Of a DNA stretch of 64,000 nt, positions 8,559-17,361 are shown one piece after another; positions within the stretch are counted from its first letter, which is position 1; each line of letters starts with the position of its first letter. Origin of the DNA: Hypericibacter sp963696655 (lineage in GTDB: Bacteria > Pseudomonadota > Alphaproteobacteria > Dongiales > Dongiaceae). A program made the position numbers and the translations under genes. Below the pieces are notes generated by a model. It was given only the letters and a program-made list of their open reading frames with translations. It was not told the DNA's origin and made no database searches. The DNA is taken from NCBI GenBank assembly GCA_963696655.1, contig CAVOLB010000121.1, forward strand, positions 1 to 64,000, given 5' to 3'.

Positions 8559-8981
8559 TCAGGCGACCTTCAAGCGCACGGGGATGTTGTTGCGGGTGGC
8601 GTGCGAGTAGGGGCAGACCACATGCGCTTTGGCGACCAGGTCCTCGGCGGTCTTTCGGTCCATGCCGGGGATCGTGATGGTCAGGTCGATCTCGAGGCCG
8701 AAGCCGGTGCCGTCGTCGCGCGGGCCGATGCCGACCTTGGTCGCGACCGTGGCATTGTCGGCCACTTTGATCTTCGCCTGGCCGGCGACATAGCGCAGCG
8801 CGCCGAGGAAACAGGCGGAGTAGCCGCAGGCAAAGAGCTGCTCGGGATTGGTCCCGTCGCCGCCGGGGCCGCCCAGTTCCTTGGGGATCGAAAGCTTGAA
8901 TTCCAGCTTGCCGTCGTCGGTCTTGGATACGCCGTCGCGGCCGCCGGTGGCATGGGCTTGGGTGCGATAGAGGATGGCCAT
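8559..8981 (-). CDS. ohr: Organic hydroperoxide resistance protein Ohr
   Basis: At 140 residues this has standard Ohr length. The peroxidatic cysteine lies in LFACGYSACFLGAL (C57, with an additional C52), and the resolving cysteine is C123 in AHVVCPYSHATRNN. The conserved arginine helping the active site is in the N-terminal region, GGRDG. Ohr reduces fatty-acid and other organic hydroperoxides using lipoylated proteins as electron donor. It is the first gene of an ohr-osmC pair. No adjacent OhrR repressor is visible, although ohr is often regulated that way. Confidence 0.93.
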   Translation of the reverse strand: MAILYRTQAHATGGRDGVSKTDDGKLEFKLSIPKELGGPGGDGTNPEQLFACGYSACFLGALRYVAGQAKIKVADNATVATKVGIGPRDDGTGFGLEIDLTITIPGMDRKTAEDLVAKAHVVCPYSHATRNNIPVRLKVA

Positions 8982-9050
8982 GAAGTTTCTCCCGTTGCTG
9001 AAGTTCAGAAGATGCGGCGAGCATTCCTCCCGCTCGCCGGCGCTCGTCGT

Positions 9051-9076
9051 CCCTCCCGCAAAGGGAGGGGCCGTGG
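9051..9076. repeat. Short intergenic hairpin repeat
   Basis: A perfect CCCTCCC / GGGAGGG stem with a GCAAA-type loop, followed by GGCCGTGG. The same elements, including CCACGGCCCCTCCC in the opposite orientation, recur at 23978-24006, so this is a dispersed repeat rather than a gene-specific terminator. Confidence 0.6.
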
Positions 9077-9142
9077 TTATTGTTTCTCCAGCCCCCTCTT
9101 ACGCCATTCTCGCGAAAGACAGATGACGCCGCCTCTTGCTTA

Positions 9143-10228
9143 TCAGCCCTTCTTCAACCGCTCGGCGACCTCGACCGCGGTGTAGGTGAGGATGGCGTCG
9201 GCGCCGGCGCGCTTGAAGCCCATCAGCGCTTCCACCAGCACGCGGTCGCGGTCGAGCCAGCCGCGCTCGATGGCGGCCATCAGCATCGCGTATTCGCCGC
9301 TCACCTGATAGACGAAGGTGGGGAGCGAGAAGGCCTGCTTCACCCGCCAGACCAGATCCAGATAGGGCATGCCGGGCTTCACCATCAGCATGTCGGCGCC
9401 CTCGGCCACGTCGAGCGCGCATTCGCGCAAGGCCTCGTCGCCATTGGCCGGATCCATCTGATAGGTGCGCTTGTCGCCCGAGCCCAGATTGGTCTTGGAG
9501 CCGACCGCGTCGCGGAAGGGCCCATAGAAGGCCGAGGCGTATTTCGCCGCATAAGCGAGGATCGCGGTGTTCTGATATCCCCGCGCATCGAGCGCCTGGC
9601 GGATGCGGCCGATGCGGCCGTCCATCATGTCGGAGGGCGCCACCACGTCGACGCCGGCCTCGGCCTGCGCCAGCGCCTGGCGCACCAGCACGTCCAGCGT
9701 CGCGTCGTTCAGGATCTCGTTGTCCTCGAGCAGCCCGTCATGGCCGTGGCTCGTATAGGGATCGAGCGCCACGTCGCAGATCACGCCGACATCCGGCACG
9801 GCGTCCTTGAGCGCACGGATGGCGCGATTGGCGAGATTGTCCGGATTCCACGCCTCCTCGGCCTGGGCCGATTTGAGTGCCGGCGGCACGACCGGGAACA
9901 GCGCCACGGCCGGGATGCCGAGCTCGCCGGCATGGCCCACCGCGTCGACCAGGGCCGGAATCGAAAGCCGGTCGACGCCGGGCATGGAGGGCACGGCCTC
10001 GCGCGCCCTGTCACCATCGAGCACGAAGACCGGCCAGATCAGGTCGGACGCATGCAGCCGGTGCTCGGCCACGAGCGCGCGCAGCCAGCCGGTGCGCCGG
10101 TTGCGGCGCATCCGGGTTTGCGGGAACTGACCCGGCTGGAACGGCTCGGACGTCGGCAGGGGGGCCGGCGGCTCGGCCGAGGGCAGGGGACGCAAAGCGG
10201 CTTTGCGCGGGGCGGCACGATCGGTCAT
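9143..10228 (-). CDS. hemB: Delta-aminolevulinic acid dehydratase (porphobilinogen synthase)
   Basis: A 361-residue HemB that condenses two 5-aminolevulinate molecules to porphobilinogen in heme and corrinoid synthesis. The two active-site lysines are K229 in AYAAKYASAFYGPF and the Schiff-base K284 in LMVKPGMPYLD. The metal-site region reads ICDVALDPYTSHGHDG, with DVALD in place of the cysteine cluster, so it is the Mg-dependent rather than zinc type. There is a Pro-rich N-terminal extension of about 35 residues before the conserved RMRRNRRTGWLR. It is transcribed alone, followed by ohr 161 bases downstream on the same strand. Confidence 0.95.
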   Translation of the reverse strand: MTDRAAPRKAALRPLPSAEPPAPLPTSEPFQPGQFPQTRMRRNRRTGWLRALVAEHRLHASDLIWPVFVLDGDRAREAVPSMPGVDRLSIPALVDAVGHAGELGIPAVALFPVVPPALKSAQAEEAWNPDNLANRAIRALKDAVPDVGVICDVALDPYTSHGHDGLLEDNEILNDATLDVLVRQALAQAEAGVDVVAPSDMMDGRIGRIRQALDARGYQNTAILAYAAKYASAFYGPFRDAVGSKTNLGSGDKRTYQMDPANGDEALRECALDVAEGADMLMVKPGMPYLDLVWRVKQAFSLPTFVYQVSGEYAMLMAAIERGWLDRDRVLVEALMGFKRAGADAILTYTAVEVAERLKKG

Positions 10229-10378
10229 GGCGGCCTGGAGCTTGCTGGAATTGCTGGGCGAATTCTAGGCGCCGCCGCCCGGAGGGTCCAGCCTGATCGG
10301 GCTCCCGACCCTGGGGCCGGTCGTCGCGTTCAAAGGGCGCCATTCCCGTGCCACAGCGCCGTCGCCTGGCGGGTCGGG

Positions 10379-12022
10379 CTAGGCCTTGGGCGGCGGTTCC
10401 AGGCCGCGGCTCAGCTCGCGCAGGACCGCCTTCTGGATCTTGCCATTGGCGTTTCTCGGCAGGGGCTCGGTTCGCAAGGCGACCGTCTCGGGCACCTTGT
10501 AGTCGGCCATGTATTGGGTGCAGTGCTCGCGGACCATGTCCTGGGTCAGCACGGCGTTCTGCCGCGGCACGACGATGGCGTGGATGCGCTCGCCCAGGAC
10601 CGGGTCCGGCAGCCCGATGATGGCGCATTCGAGCACGCCCTCGAGGCCGCTCAATATGTTCTCGACCTCGGCGCTGTAGACCTTGTAGCCGCCGCGATTG
10701 AGCATGTCCTTGCGGCGATCGAAGATCCGCACGAAGCCTTCCGCATCGACGGAACCGATATCGCCCGACCGCCAGAAGCCGTCGACGAACTCGCTGGCAT
10801 TGGCGTCGGGGCGGTTGAGATAGCCCGGAACCACATTGGGGCCCGCGATCCAGAGCTCGCCGGGGACACCCGGGGGCACCAGCGCGCCCGCCTCGTCGCG
10901 CACCTCGATCTCGCAGCAGGGCGCCACCTGGCCGACGCTGTCCATGTTGTCGCGCCAGCAGCGCTGCGGCATGACGGTGGCGGGCGAGGTGGTCTCGGTG
11001 GCGCCATAGGCGTTGAGCAGGAGCAGATGCGGAATCTTCTTCGCCAGCCTCTCGATCGTCGGCACCGGCATCGGCGCGCCGCCGAAGCAGCCGATCCGCC
11101 AGCTCGAGAGATCGTACCGATCGAGCTCGGGATAGGTCGCGCAGAGCGTATAGATCGTGGGCACGAGAATCGAATAGGTGATGCGCTCGCGGCTCGCGAG
11201 CCCGAGGAAGTCCGGCGTCTTGTAGGCGTGGCGCATCAGCACCACGCAGCCGCCCACGACCATGGTGGCGAGCGAGACGCCCACCAGGCCGGTCACATGC
11301 GAGAGCGGCACGGCCACGATGCAGCGGTCCTGCTCGGTCAGGTGACAACAGCGCGCGAAGGTCAGCGCCGAATGGATCATGCCGAGATGGGTGAGGAGGG
11401 CGCCCTTGGGCCGGCCGGTCGTTCCCGATGTGTAGAGGATGACGGCGGCGTCTTCTTCGGTTGCGGCCGCCGCAGGCACCCTGTCGGTTCTTCCCAGCAA
11501 CGCTTCGAAGCCCTGCGCGCCCGGCACCTGGCCGCCGACCGAGAAGCGGTGGCGGATCGTGGGGATATCCGCCGCCGCCGGCAGCATTTCTGCCAGATCG
11601 GCTTCGAAAATAATGACGCTGGCGGTGCAGTCATTGATGAGGAATTCCAGCTCGGCCGCGCGCTGGCGCGTGCCGATCGGCACGGCGAGCGCGCCCAGCC
11701 GGAGGCAGGCCAGGACGCCGGCGAGGAATTCCCAGCGATTGGCAAGGAAGAGGGCGATGCGGTCCCCGGCTTTCACGCCATGGGCCGCGAGGCCGGCGGC
11801 GATCGACGTCACCGTGGCGTCGAGCTCGCGATAGCTGAAGCGGCGGCCTTCGACGACAGCCGGCCGATCGGGAAAGCGCCGGACCAGGTCGGAGAACATC
11901 GCCGGGATCGTCGCGGGCCGCTCCGAGAAGCAGAACATCTGCCGGCCATCGAAATGCCGCTCGGGACGCAGCGCCCCGCCGAGCCGGTCGGCAGTCCAAT
12001 AGCGGTCCTGGAGTCTCGGCAA
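10379..12022 (-). CDS. AMP-forming acyl-CoA ligase
   Basis: A roughly 547-residue adenylate-forming ligase that activates a carboxylic acid to acyl-AMP and then acyl-CoA. The P-loop YTSGTTGRPKG lies near residue 195, followed by NAYGATETTSPA (A5 motif), the GELWIAGPNVVPGYLNRP block, the WRSGDIGSVDAEG (A7) motif, DRRKDMLNRGGYKV (A8) and the C-terminal catalytic lysine in PRNANGKIQKAVLR. The likely start is TTG at 12022 behind GGGGAGAGAG; an ATG at 11939 is an alternative. The frame further upstream is antisense to the ABC relic. It diverges from the acyl-CoA dehydrogenase cluster and probably supplies its CoA substrate. Its own substrate is unknown. Confidence 0.9.
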   Translation of the reverse strand: MPRLQDRYWTADRLGGALRPERHFDGRQMFCFSERPATIPAMFSDLVRRFPDRPAVVEGRRFSYRELDATVTSIAAGLAAHGVKAGDRIALFLANRWEFLAGVLACLRLGALAVPIGTRQRAAELEFLINDCTASVIIFEADLAEMLPAAADIPTIRHRFSVGGQVPGAQGFEALLGRTDRVPAAAATEEDAAVILYTSGTTGRPKGALLTHLGMIHSALTFARCCHLTEQDRCIVAVPLSHVTGLVGVSLATMVVGGCVVLMRHAYKTPDFLGLASRERITYSILVPTIYTLCATYPELDRYDLSSWRIGCFGGAPMPVPTIERLAKKIPHLLLLNAYGATETTSPATVMPQRCWRDNMDSVGQVAPCCEIEVRDEAGALVPPGVPGELWIAGPNVVPGYLNRPDANASEFVDGFWRSGDIGSVDAEGFVRIFDRRKDMLNRGGYKVYSAEVENILSGLEGVLECAIIGLPDPVLGERIHAIVVPRQNAVLTQDMVREHCTQYMADYKVPETVALRTEPLPRNANGKIQKAVLRELSRGLEPPPKA

Positions 12023-12150
12023 GTCTCTCTCCCCGGTGGCCCCTGGTGGCGAACTTGGCTCACCGAGTTTATCCTGCGCGAGCCGGGCTTCCGCATGAAG
12101 ATAATGGCGCAGGTCGAACCGGATCTCTGGATCGGCCCGTCGCTCGGGGG

Positions 12151-12442
12151 CTCGGGGGTAACCAGCAGAAGGTGGTGGTCGCCAAGTCGCTGGTGCAGGA
12201 GCCTTTGGTGGTGATCTTTGACGAGCCCACGCGCGGCGTCGATGGGCGCCATCCCGCAGATCCATGCGGCGATCCGCGCCCTGGCCGCGCAGGGCAAAGC
12301 CGTGGTCGTAATCTCTTCCTATTTGCCGGAGATTCTTTCGGTTTCCGATCGCATCCTGATCGCGCGTGGTGGCAGGATCGTGGAGGAAATGCCGGCCTCC
12401 GAGGCGACGGAAGAGAAGATCATGTATGCGGCCATTCACTGA
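12151..12442 (+). pseudogene. Sugar ABC transporter ATPase, C-terminal remnant (RbsA/XylG type)
   Basis: The forward strand carries the end of the second nucleotide-binding domain of a ribose/xylose-type ATPase. One frame has the signature LGGNQQKVVVAKSL and Walker B VIFDEPTRGVD. After a two-base deletion at GATGGGCGCC (about 12240) the rest continues in another frame as GAIPQIHAAIRALAAQGKAV, then SSYLPEILSVSDRI and the family ending, to TGA at 12440-12442. The first domain and the Walker A motif are absent. This non-functional relic sits between the divergent ligase and dehydrogenase genes, and a transporter operon probably once occupied the site. Confidence 0.85.
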
Positions 12443-12529
12443 GCCGGGACGGCCGTGGCTTCGGCGGGACGTTCGGTCCCGGCCGGACGGGATGCGCTTT
12501 CAGCGGCAAGAGGGGAGCCGGTAACGCCG

Positions 12530-13756
12530 ATGTTCTACGAGAAATCCGACAAGGTTCTGGCCCTGAAATCCCGCCTGGAGGGGTTCATGGACCGGCATGT
12601 CTATCCCAACGAAGCCCGGTTCTATAGCGAGGCGGAGGAGCTCGGCCCCTGGAAGGTCTATCCGGTGGTGGATGAGCTGAAGCCGCTGGCGCAGAACGAG
12701 GGCTTGTGGAACCTCTTCCTACCGGCGAGCGAGCATGGCGCGGGGCTGACCAATCTCGAATATGCGCCGCTCTGCGAGATCATGGGCCGGTCGCATCTGG
12801 CGCCCGAGCTGTTCAACTGCTCGGCGCCCGATACGGGCAATATGGAGGTGCTGGCGCGCTACGGAACGCCGGCGCAACAGGAGCGCTGGCTGAAGCCGCT
12901 CCTGGCGGGCGAGATCCGCTCCTGCTTCGCCATGACCGAGCCGGCGGTGGCATCATCCGACGCGACCAACATCGAAAGCTCGATCATCCGCGACGGCGAC
13001 GAGTACGTCATCAACGGGCGCAAATGGTACACCACCAACGCGACCGACCCCCGTTGCAAGATCTGCATCTTCATGGGCAAGACCGACGCGGCCAACCCGG
13101 ACCGCCATCGCCAGCAATCGATGATCCTGGTGCCGATGGACAGCCCCGGCGTGACGGTGCTCCGGGCGCTGCCGGTGTTCGGCTTCTATGGCGTGCCGGA
13201 CCGGGCCTCGGAGGTGCTGTTCGAGAATGTCCGCGTGCCCGCGACCAACATGCTGCTGGGCGAGGGGCGCGGCTTCGAGATCGCGCAAGGCCGCCTCGGA
13301 CCGGGCCGTATCCATCATTGCATGCGCCTGATCGGCCTCGCCGAGCGGACGCTCGAGAAGATGTGCATCCGGACCTCGCAGCGCGTCGCCTTCGGCAAGC
13401 CGGTTTCGGAACAGACCGTGACGCAGGAGCGCATCGCCGAATCCCGGATCATGATCGAGCAGGCGCGCCTGCTGACGCTCAACGCCGCCTACAAGATGGA
13501 CACGGTCGGCAACAAGGCGGCCCGCGCCGAGATCGCCATGATCAAGGTGGCGGTGCCGAACATGGCCTGCCAGGTCGTCGACTGGGCCATCCAGGCCTTC
13601 GGCGGCGGCGGGACGAGCAACGATTTCGGCCTCGCGGCGGCTTACGCGACCGCGCGCCTGCTGCGGCTGGCCGATGGGCCGGACGAGGTTCACCGGAACC
13701 AGATCGCCCGGATCGAGCTGAAGAAGCATTCCAACCGCCCCGCTGCCGTGGGATGA
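12530..13756 (+). CDS. Acyl-CoA dehydrogenase (ACAD10/11-like)
   Basis: A 408-residue flavoprotein of the acyl-CoA dehydrogenase superfamily. FAD-contact motifs are visible: CFAMTEPAVASSDATNI around residue 130, the WYTTNATDPR block around 165, the RVAFGKPVSEQTVTQERIAES stretch around 290 and the terminal ADGPDEVHRNQIAR. This branch resembles human ACAD10/ACAD11 and bacterial LvaC-type enzymes. The start ATG at 12530 has AGGGGAG about 12 bases upstream; the open frame further left is not conserved. It is first of a seven-gene same-strand run and is followed after 37 bases by an APH-type kinase, the pairing found fused in ACAD10/11. Confidence 0.92.
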   Translation: MFYEKSDKVLALKSRLEGFMDRHVYPNEARFYSEAEELGPWKVYPVVDELKPLAQNEGLWNLFLPASEHGAGLTNLEYAPLCEIMGRSHLAPELFNCSAPDTGNMEVLARYGTPAQQERWLKPLLAGEIRSCFAMTEPAVASSDATNIESSIIRDGDEYVINGRKWYTTNATDPRCKICIFMGKTDAANPDRHRQQSMILVPMDSPGVTVLRALPVFGFYGVPDRASEVLFENVRVPATNMLLGEGRGFEIAQGRLGPGRIHHCMRLIGLAERTLEKMCIRTSQRVAFGKPVSEQTVTQERIAESRIMIEQARLLTLNAAYKMDTVGNKAARAEIAMIKVAVPNMACQVVDWAIQAFGGGGTSNDFGLAAAYATARLLRLADGPDEVHRNQIARIELKKHSNRPAAVG

Positions 13757-13793
13757 AGGGCTTCTCGGAATCGGCGGAGGCGAGGGTGACAGC

Positions 13794-14843
13794 GTGAGCG
13801 GATCGGATCAGAAACCGGCGGAATCGCCGGCTCCCGAGGAATGGGCGAACCTGGAACCCTGGCTCACGGCCCATGTCGCCGGGTTCCGGGGCCCGGCGCG
13901 GCTCCACCGGTTCGAGGGTGGCCAATCCAATCCCACCTATCGGCTGGACTCTCCGTCCGGGGCCTATGTCCTGCGGCGCAAGCCGCCCGGAACGCTGCTG
14001 CCCAGCGCGCATGCCGTCGATCGCGAGTTCCGCGTGATGTCCGCCCTGCGCGGCAGCGGGGTGCCGGTGCCGCGAACCCATGCCTATTGTGACGATCCCG
14101 CGGTCATCGGAGCGGCGTTCTATGTCATGGATCTGGTCGAGGGGCGGATCTTCTGGGACCAGAAGCTGCCGGGCCTGACGCGCGAGGAGCGCGCGGCGAT
14201 CTACGATTCCATGAACGAGACGATCGCCCGGCTCCACCAGGTGGACCCGGCCTCGGTCGGGCTCGGCGATTTCGGCCGCCCCGGCAATTTCCTCGAGCGC
14301 CAGATCGCCCGCTGGTCGAAGCAGTATCAGGCGTCCCAGACCGAAGAGATCGTCGCGATGGACCGGCTGATCGAGTGGCTGCCGCGCAATGTCCCCGCGC
14401 AGAGCGGCACCGCCATCGTCCATGGCGACTACCGGCTGGACAACCTGATCTTCCATCCCGTCGAGCCGCGGGTCGTGGCGGTCCTGGATTGGGAGCTCTC
14501 CACCCTGGGCGATCCGCTGGGCGATTTCGCCTTTCACGCCATGGCCTGGCGCATCTCGCCCGGCGTCTTTCGGGGCCTCGGTGGCGTCGATCTGGCCGGC
14601 CTCGGCATTCCCGGCGAAGCGGCCTATGTCGCGCGCTATTGCGAACGGACCGGCCGGGGCGAGATTCCCGCCTGGAATTTCTACATGGCCTACAGCATGT
14701 TTCGCATCGCCGCGATCATCCAGGGCATCGCCAAGCGGGCCGTCGAGGGCAATGCCGCGAGCGCGCAGGCCGCCGAAGTCGGCCGCGCGGCCCGTCCCAT
14801 CGCCGAGCAGGCCTGGGCGCTCGCGCGCCAGATCGGCTCATGA
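13794..14843 (+). CDS. APH-family phosphotransferase, ACAD10/11-type kinase
   Basis: A 349-residue kinase-like protein with a GTG start behind GCGAGGG. The glycine loop is FEGGQSNPTYRL, the ATP-binding lysine is in YVLRRKPPG, the catalytic loop is HGDYRLDN (H210, D212) and the metal-binding aspartate is D232 in VLDWELSTLGDP. The family includes homoserine and choline kinases, but this GGQSNPTY branch is the ACAD10/11 N-terminal kinase and LvaA-like group, which phosphorylates 4-hydroxyacyl-CoA. Its position directly after the acyl-CoA dehydrogenase supports that role; the substrate is inferred, not shown. It overlaps, by ATGA, an upstream alternative start of the next gene. Confidence 0.9.
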   Translation: MSGSDQKPAESPAPEEWANLEPWLTAHVAGFRGPARLHRFEGGQSNPTYRLDSPSGAYVLRRKPPGTLLPSAHAVDREFRVMSALRGSGVPVPRTHAYCDDPAVIGAAFYVMDLVEGRIFWDQKLPGLTREERAAIYDSMNETIARLHQVDPASVGLGDFGRPGNFLERQIARWSKQYQASQTEEIVAMDRLIEWLPRNVPAQSGTAIVHGDYRLDNLIFHPVEPRVVAVLDWELSTLGDPLGDFAFHAMAWRISPGVFRGLGGVDLAGLGIPGEAAYVARYCERTGRGEIPAWNFYMAYSMFRIAAIIQGIAKRAVEGNAASAQAAEVGRAARPIAEQAWALARQIGS

Positions 14844-14866
14844 GCATTTCGAAGGAGAAGACGGCA

Positions 14867-15730
14867 ATGGCATCCGAGGAAAAGATCGGCGTGATCGGCG
14901 CGGGGCTAATGGGTCGCGAGATCGCGCTGGTCTTCGCGCTCGCCGGCTATGACGTGCTGCTCTGCGACCGGACCGAGGAGAGCCTGACCCAGGCGAAGGA
15001 CCGCTTGGACCAGATCGTCGAGAAGGGCATCGCCCGTGGTTTCTATCAGGCCGCTGACACGGTCGGTGTCTTGAATCGAATCACGACCACCACCGATCTC
15101 GGCCGCTTCAAGGACCGCGATTTCGTGACCGAAGCCGTGTTCGAGCGCGAGGACGTCAAGGCCGAGGTCTTCGTCAGGCTCGACGGCATCTGCCCGCCTT
15201 CCTGCGTGATCGCCACCAACACCTCGACCATCCCGATCTCGGTCCTGGCCGCGCATGTCTCGGCCGCGCGGCGGGCGAACTTCGTCGGGACGCATTATTT
15301 CTCGCCGGTCTCGCGCATGAAGCTGGTGGAGGTGATGCCGGGATTCGACACCGCGCCGGCGACCGTGGAGCTCGCCATGCGACTCTGCCGCGCCGTCGGC
15401 AAGACGCCGATCGCCATCAAGGACGTGCCGGGCTTCGCCGTGAACCGGCTGCTGCATGTGCTGATGATCGAGGCGGTCCGGCTGGTGGAGGAGGGCGTGG
15501 CGACGCCGGAGGATATCGACACCGCTTGCAAGCTCGGCCTCGGCCATCCCATGGGGCCGTTCGAGCTGATGGATGCCACGACATCGAGCCTCTGCCTGCA
15601 GGCGCAGGAGATCATGCATGAGGCCTATGGCGAGCGTTTCCGGCCGCGACCCCTGCTGAAGCAGCGCGTGCGTGCCGGCCTCGTCGGCGGGCGCGGCAAG
15701 GCCGGCTGGCGCACGCCGCGGCCGTCCTGA
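14867..15730 (+). CDS. 3-hydroxyacyl-CoA dehydrogenase (short, HBDH type)
   Basis: A 287-residue NAD-dependent enzyme oxidising L-3-hydroxyacyl-CoA to 3-ketoacyl-CoA. The Rossmann fingerprint is GVIGAGLMGREIALVFA at the N-terminus. The catalytic histidine and glutamate lie in GTHYFSPVSRMKLVEV (near residue 147), followed by the C-terminal helical domain with GFAVNRLL and GLGHPMGPFELMD. ATG 14867 is chosen because GAAGGAGAAG lies at good spacing; an in-frame ATG at 14840 overlaps the previous stop but lacks such a site. It belongs to the catabolic cluster. Confidence 0.93.
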   Translation: MASEEKIGVIGAGLMGREIALVFALAGYDVLLCDRTEESLTQAKDRLDQIVEKGIARGFYQAADTVGVLNRITTTTDLGRFKDRDFVTEAVFEREDVKAEVFVRLDGICPPSCVIATNTSTIPISVLAAHVSAARRANFVGTHYFSPVSRMKLVEVMPGFDTAPATVELAMRLCRAVGKTPIAIKDVPGFAVNRLLHVLMIEAVRLVEEGVATPEDIDTACKLGLGHPMGPFELMDATTSSLCLQAQEIMHEAYGERFRPRPLLKQRVRAGLVGGRGKAGWRTPRPS

Positions 15731-15741
15731 GGGGCAGAAAC

Positions 15742-16512
15742 ATGCTGTTCGATCTCACCGGCCGGGTCGCGATCGTCACGGGCTCGTCGCGCGGCATCGG
15801 CCGGGCGATCGCCGAGCGGATGGCCGAGGCCGGCGCCGCCGTCGCGATCTCGTCGCGCAAGGAGGCGGCCTGCGTCGCCGTGGCCGACGCGATCAACGAC
15901 CGGCATGGCGAGCGCCGGGCGATCGCGCTCGCGGCCAGCATCTCGTCGAAGGAGGATCTCAAGGCGCTGGTGGAGCGGACCGTGGCGACCTTCGGCCGCC
16001 TCGACATCGTCGTCTGCAATGCCGCGTCCAATCCCTATTACGGCCCGCTGGCCGGCATCGACGACAGTCAGTTTCGTAAGATCCTCGAGAACAATGTCAT
16101 CGCCAACAACTGGCTGATCCAGTTCGCAGCACCCCAGCTGGAGCGCCAGGGCGGCGGGTCGGTCGTCATCGTCTCCTCGATCGGCGGCCTGCAGGGGTCG
16201 CCCGTGATCGGCGCCTACAACATCTCGAAGGCGGCCGACATGCAGCTGGCCCGCAACCTCGCGGTCGAGTTCGGGCCGAAGAACATCCGCGTCAATTGCA
16301 TCGCCCCGGGCCTGATCCGCACCGACTTCGCGCGCGCCCTCTGGGAGAATCCGGAGACGCTCGCGCGCTATACCGGCCGGACCCCGCTGGGCCGCATCGG
16401 CGAGCCGGACGAGATCGCGGGCGCCGCCATTTTCCTCGCCTCGGCGGCCGGCCAGTTCGTCACCGGCCAGACCCTCGTCGTCGATGGCGGCGCGACCATC
16501 AGCGGGATCTGA
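15742..16512 (+). CDS. Short-chain dehydrogenase/reductase
   Basis: A 256-residue classical SDR. The cofactor motif TGSSRGIGRAIAE is at residues 14-26, CNAASN replaces the usual NNAG around 92, the catalytic serine is in VSSIGG, and the tyrosine/lysine pair is Y159 and K163 in AYNISKAAD. R38, in ISSRK after the second strand, suggests NADP(H) use. It probably oxidises or reduces a hydroxy- or keto-acyl-CoA intermediate made by the neighbouring enzymes. It starts 11 bases after the previous stop with GAGGGGC as ribosome-binding site. Confidence 0.92.
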   Translation: MLFDLTGRVAIVTGSSRGIGRAIAERMAEAGAAVAISSRKEAACVAVADAINDRHGERRAIALAASISSKEDLKALVERTVATFGRLDIVVCNAASNPYYGPLAGIDDSQFRKILENNVIANNWLIQFAAPQLERQGGGSVVIVSSIGGLQGSPVIGAYNISKAADMQLARNLAVEFGPKNIRVNCIAPGLIRTDFARALWENPETLARYTGRTPLGRIGEPDEIAGAAIFLASAAGQFVTGQTLVVDGGATISGI

Positions 16513-16530
16513 GAGGGACGGGGCCGAGCG

Positions 16531-17328
16531 ATGAAGGTCGAGGGCAAAATCGTGGTGGTGACGGGCGGGGCCAGCGGGATCGGCCGCGCCCTCTGCCGGC
16601 GTTTCCACCAGGAAGGCGCCGCCAAGGTCGTGGTGGCCGATCTCGACCTCGAAGCTGCCGGGCGCGTGGCCGCCGAGATCGCCGGGGCCGCGATCGAATG
16701 CGACGTCTCCGACGAATCCCAAATCGTCCGGCTGGTCGAGGCGACCGAGAGCCGGTTCGGCCCGATCGCGCTCTTCTGCTCGAATGCCGGCATCGCCACC
16801 TTCGATCCCTCGCCGCGCGACCCGACCGGCGCCGCCAACGCGGCCTGGATGCGAAGCTGGGGCGTCAATGTCATGGCCCATGTCTATGCGGCCCGGGCGC
16901 TGACGGCGCGCATGGCGGCGCGGGGCGGCGGCTATTTCCTCAACACCGCGTCGGCGGCCGGCCTGCTGTCCCAGATCGGCGGCGCCGCCTATGCCACCAC
17001 GAAACATGCGGCGATCGGCTTCGCCGAGACGCTGGCGATCGCCCATCGCGACGATCGCATCGGTGTCTCGGTGCTGTGCCCCCAGGGCGTCGACACGCCG
17101 ATGCTCCACTCTCTGCCGGCGGGGCCGCAGGCGCGCGACGGCGTCCTGAGCGCTGAGGAGGTCGCGGCCTGCGTCGTCGAGGGGCTCGCGGCCGAGCGGT
17201 TCCTGATCCTGCCGCACCCGATCGTCGCCGACTATATGAAGCGCAAGACGGCCGACTATGACCGCTGGCTCGCGGGCATGGTGCGGCTGCGTCATGCTTT
17301 GGAAACGGACGAAACTGCGCCCCGCTGA
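16531..17328 (+). CDS. Short-chain dehydrogenase/reductase
   Basis: A 265-residue SDR with the glycine motif TGGASGIGRALCRRF, an acidic residue after the second strand (VVADLDLE) favouring NAD(H), CSNAGIA, and a Y154/K158 catalytic pair in AYATTKHAA. The C-terminal part (VDTPMLHSLP) is typical of dehydrogenases acting on acyl or short hydroxyacid substrates. It differs clearly from the preceding SDR in cofactor preference and in the active-site surroundings, so the two are not recent duplicates. Spacing to the previous gene is 18 bases. Confidence 0.92.
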   Translation: MKVEGKIVVVTGGASGIGRALCRRFHQEGAAKVVVADLDLEAAGRVAAEIAGAAIECDVSDESQIVRLVEATESRFGPIALFCSNAGIATFDPSPRDPTGAANAAWMRSWGVNVMAHVYAARALTARMAARGGGYFLNTASAAGLLSQIGGAAYATTKHAAIGFAETLAIAHRDDRIGVSVLCPQGVDTPMLHSLPAGPQARDGVLSAEEVAACVVEGLAAERFLILPHPIVADYMKRKTADYDRWLAGMVRLRHALETDETAPR

Positions 17329-17361
17329 GGCGGCGCTCTCTATGCAAACGGAGGCAAGGTC

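Noticed and set aside
9080..12214. 1044-codon forward frame
   Set aside because: Antisense to hemB and the acyl-CoA ligase; no ribosome-binding site or motif.
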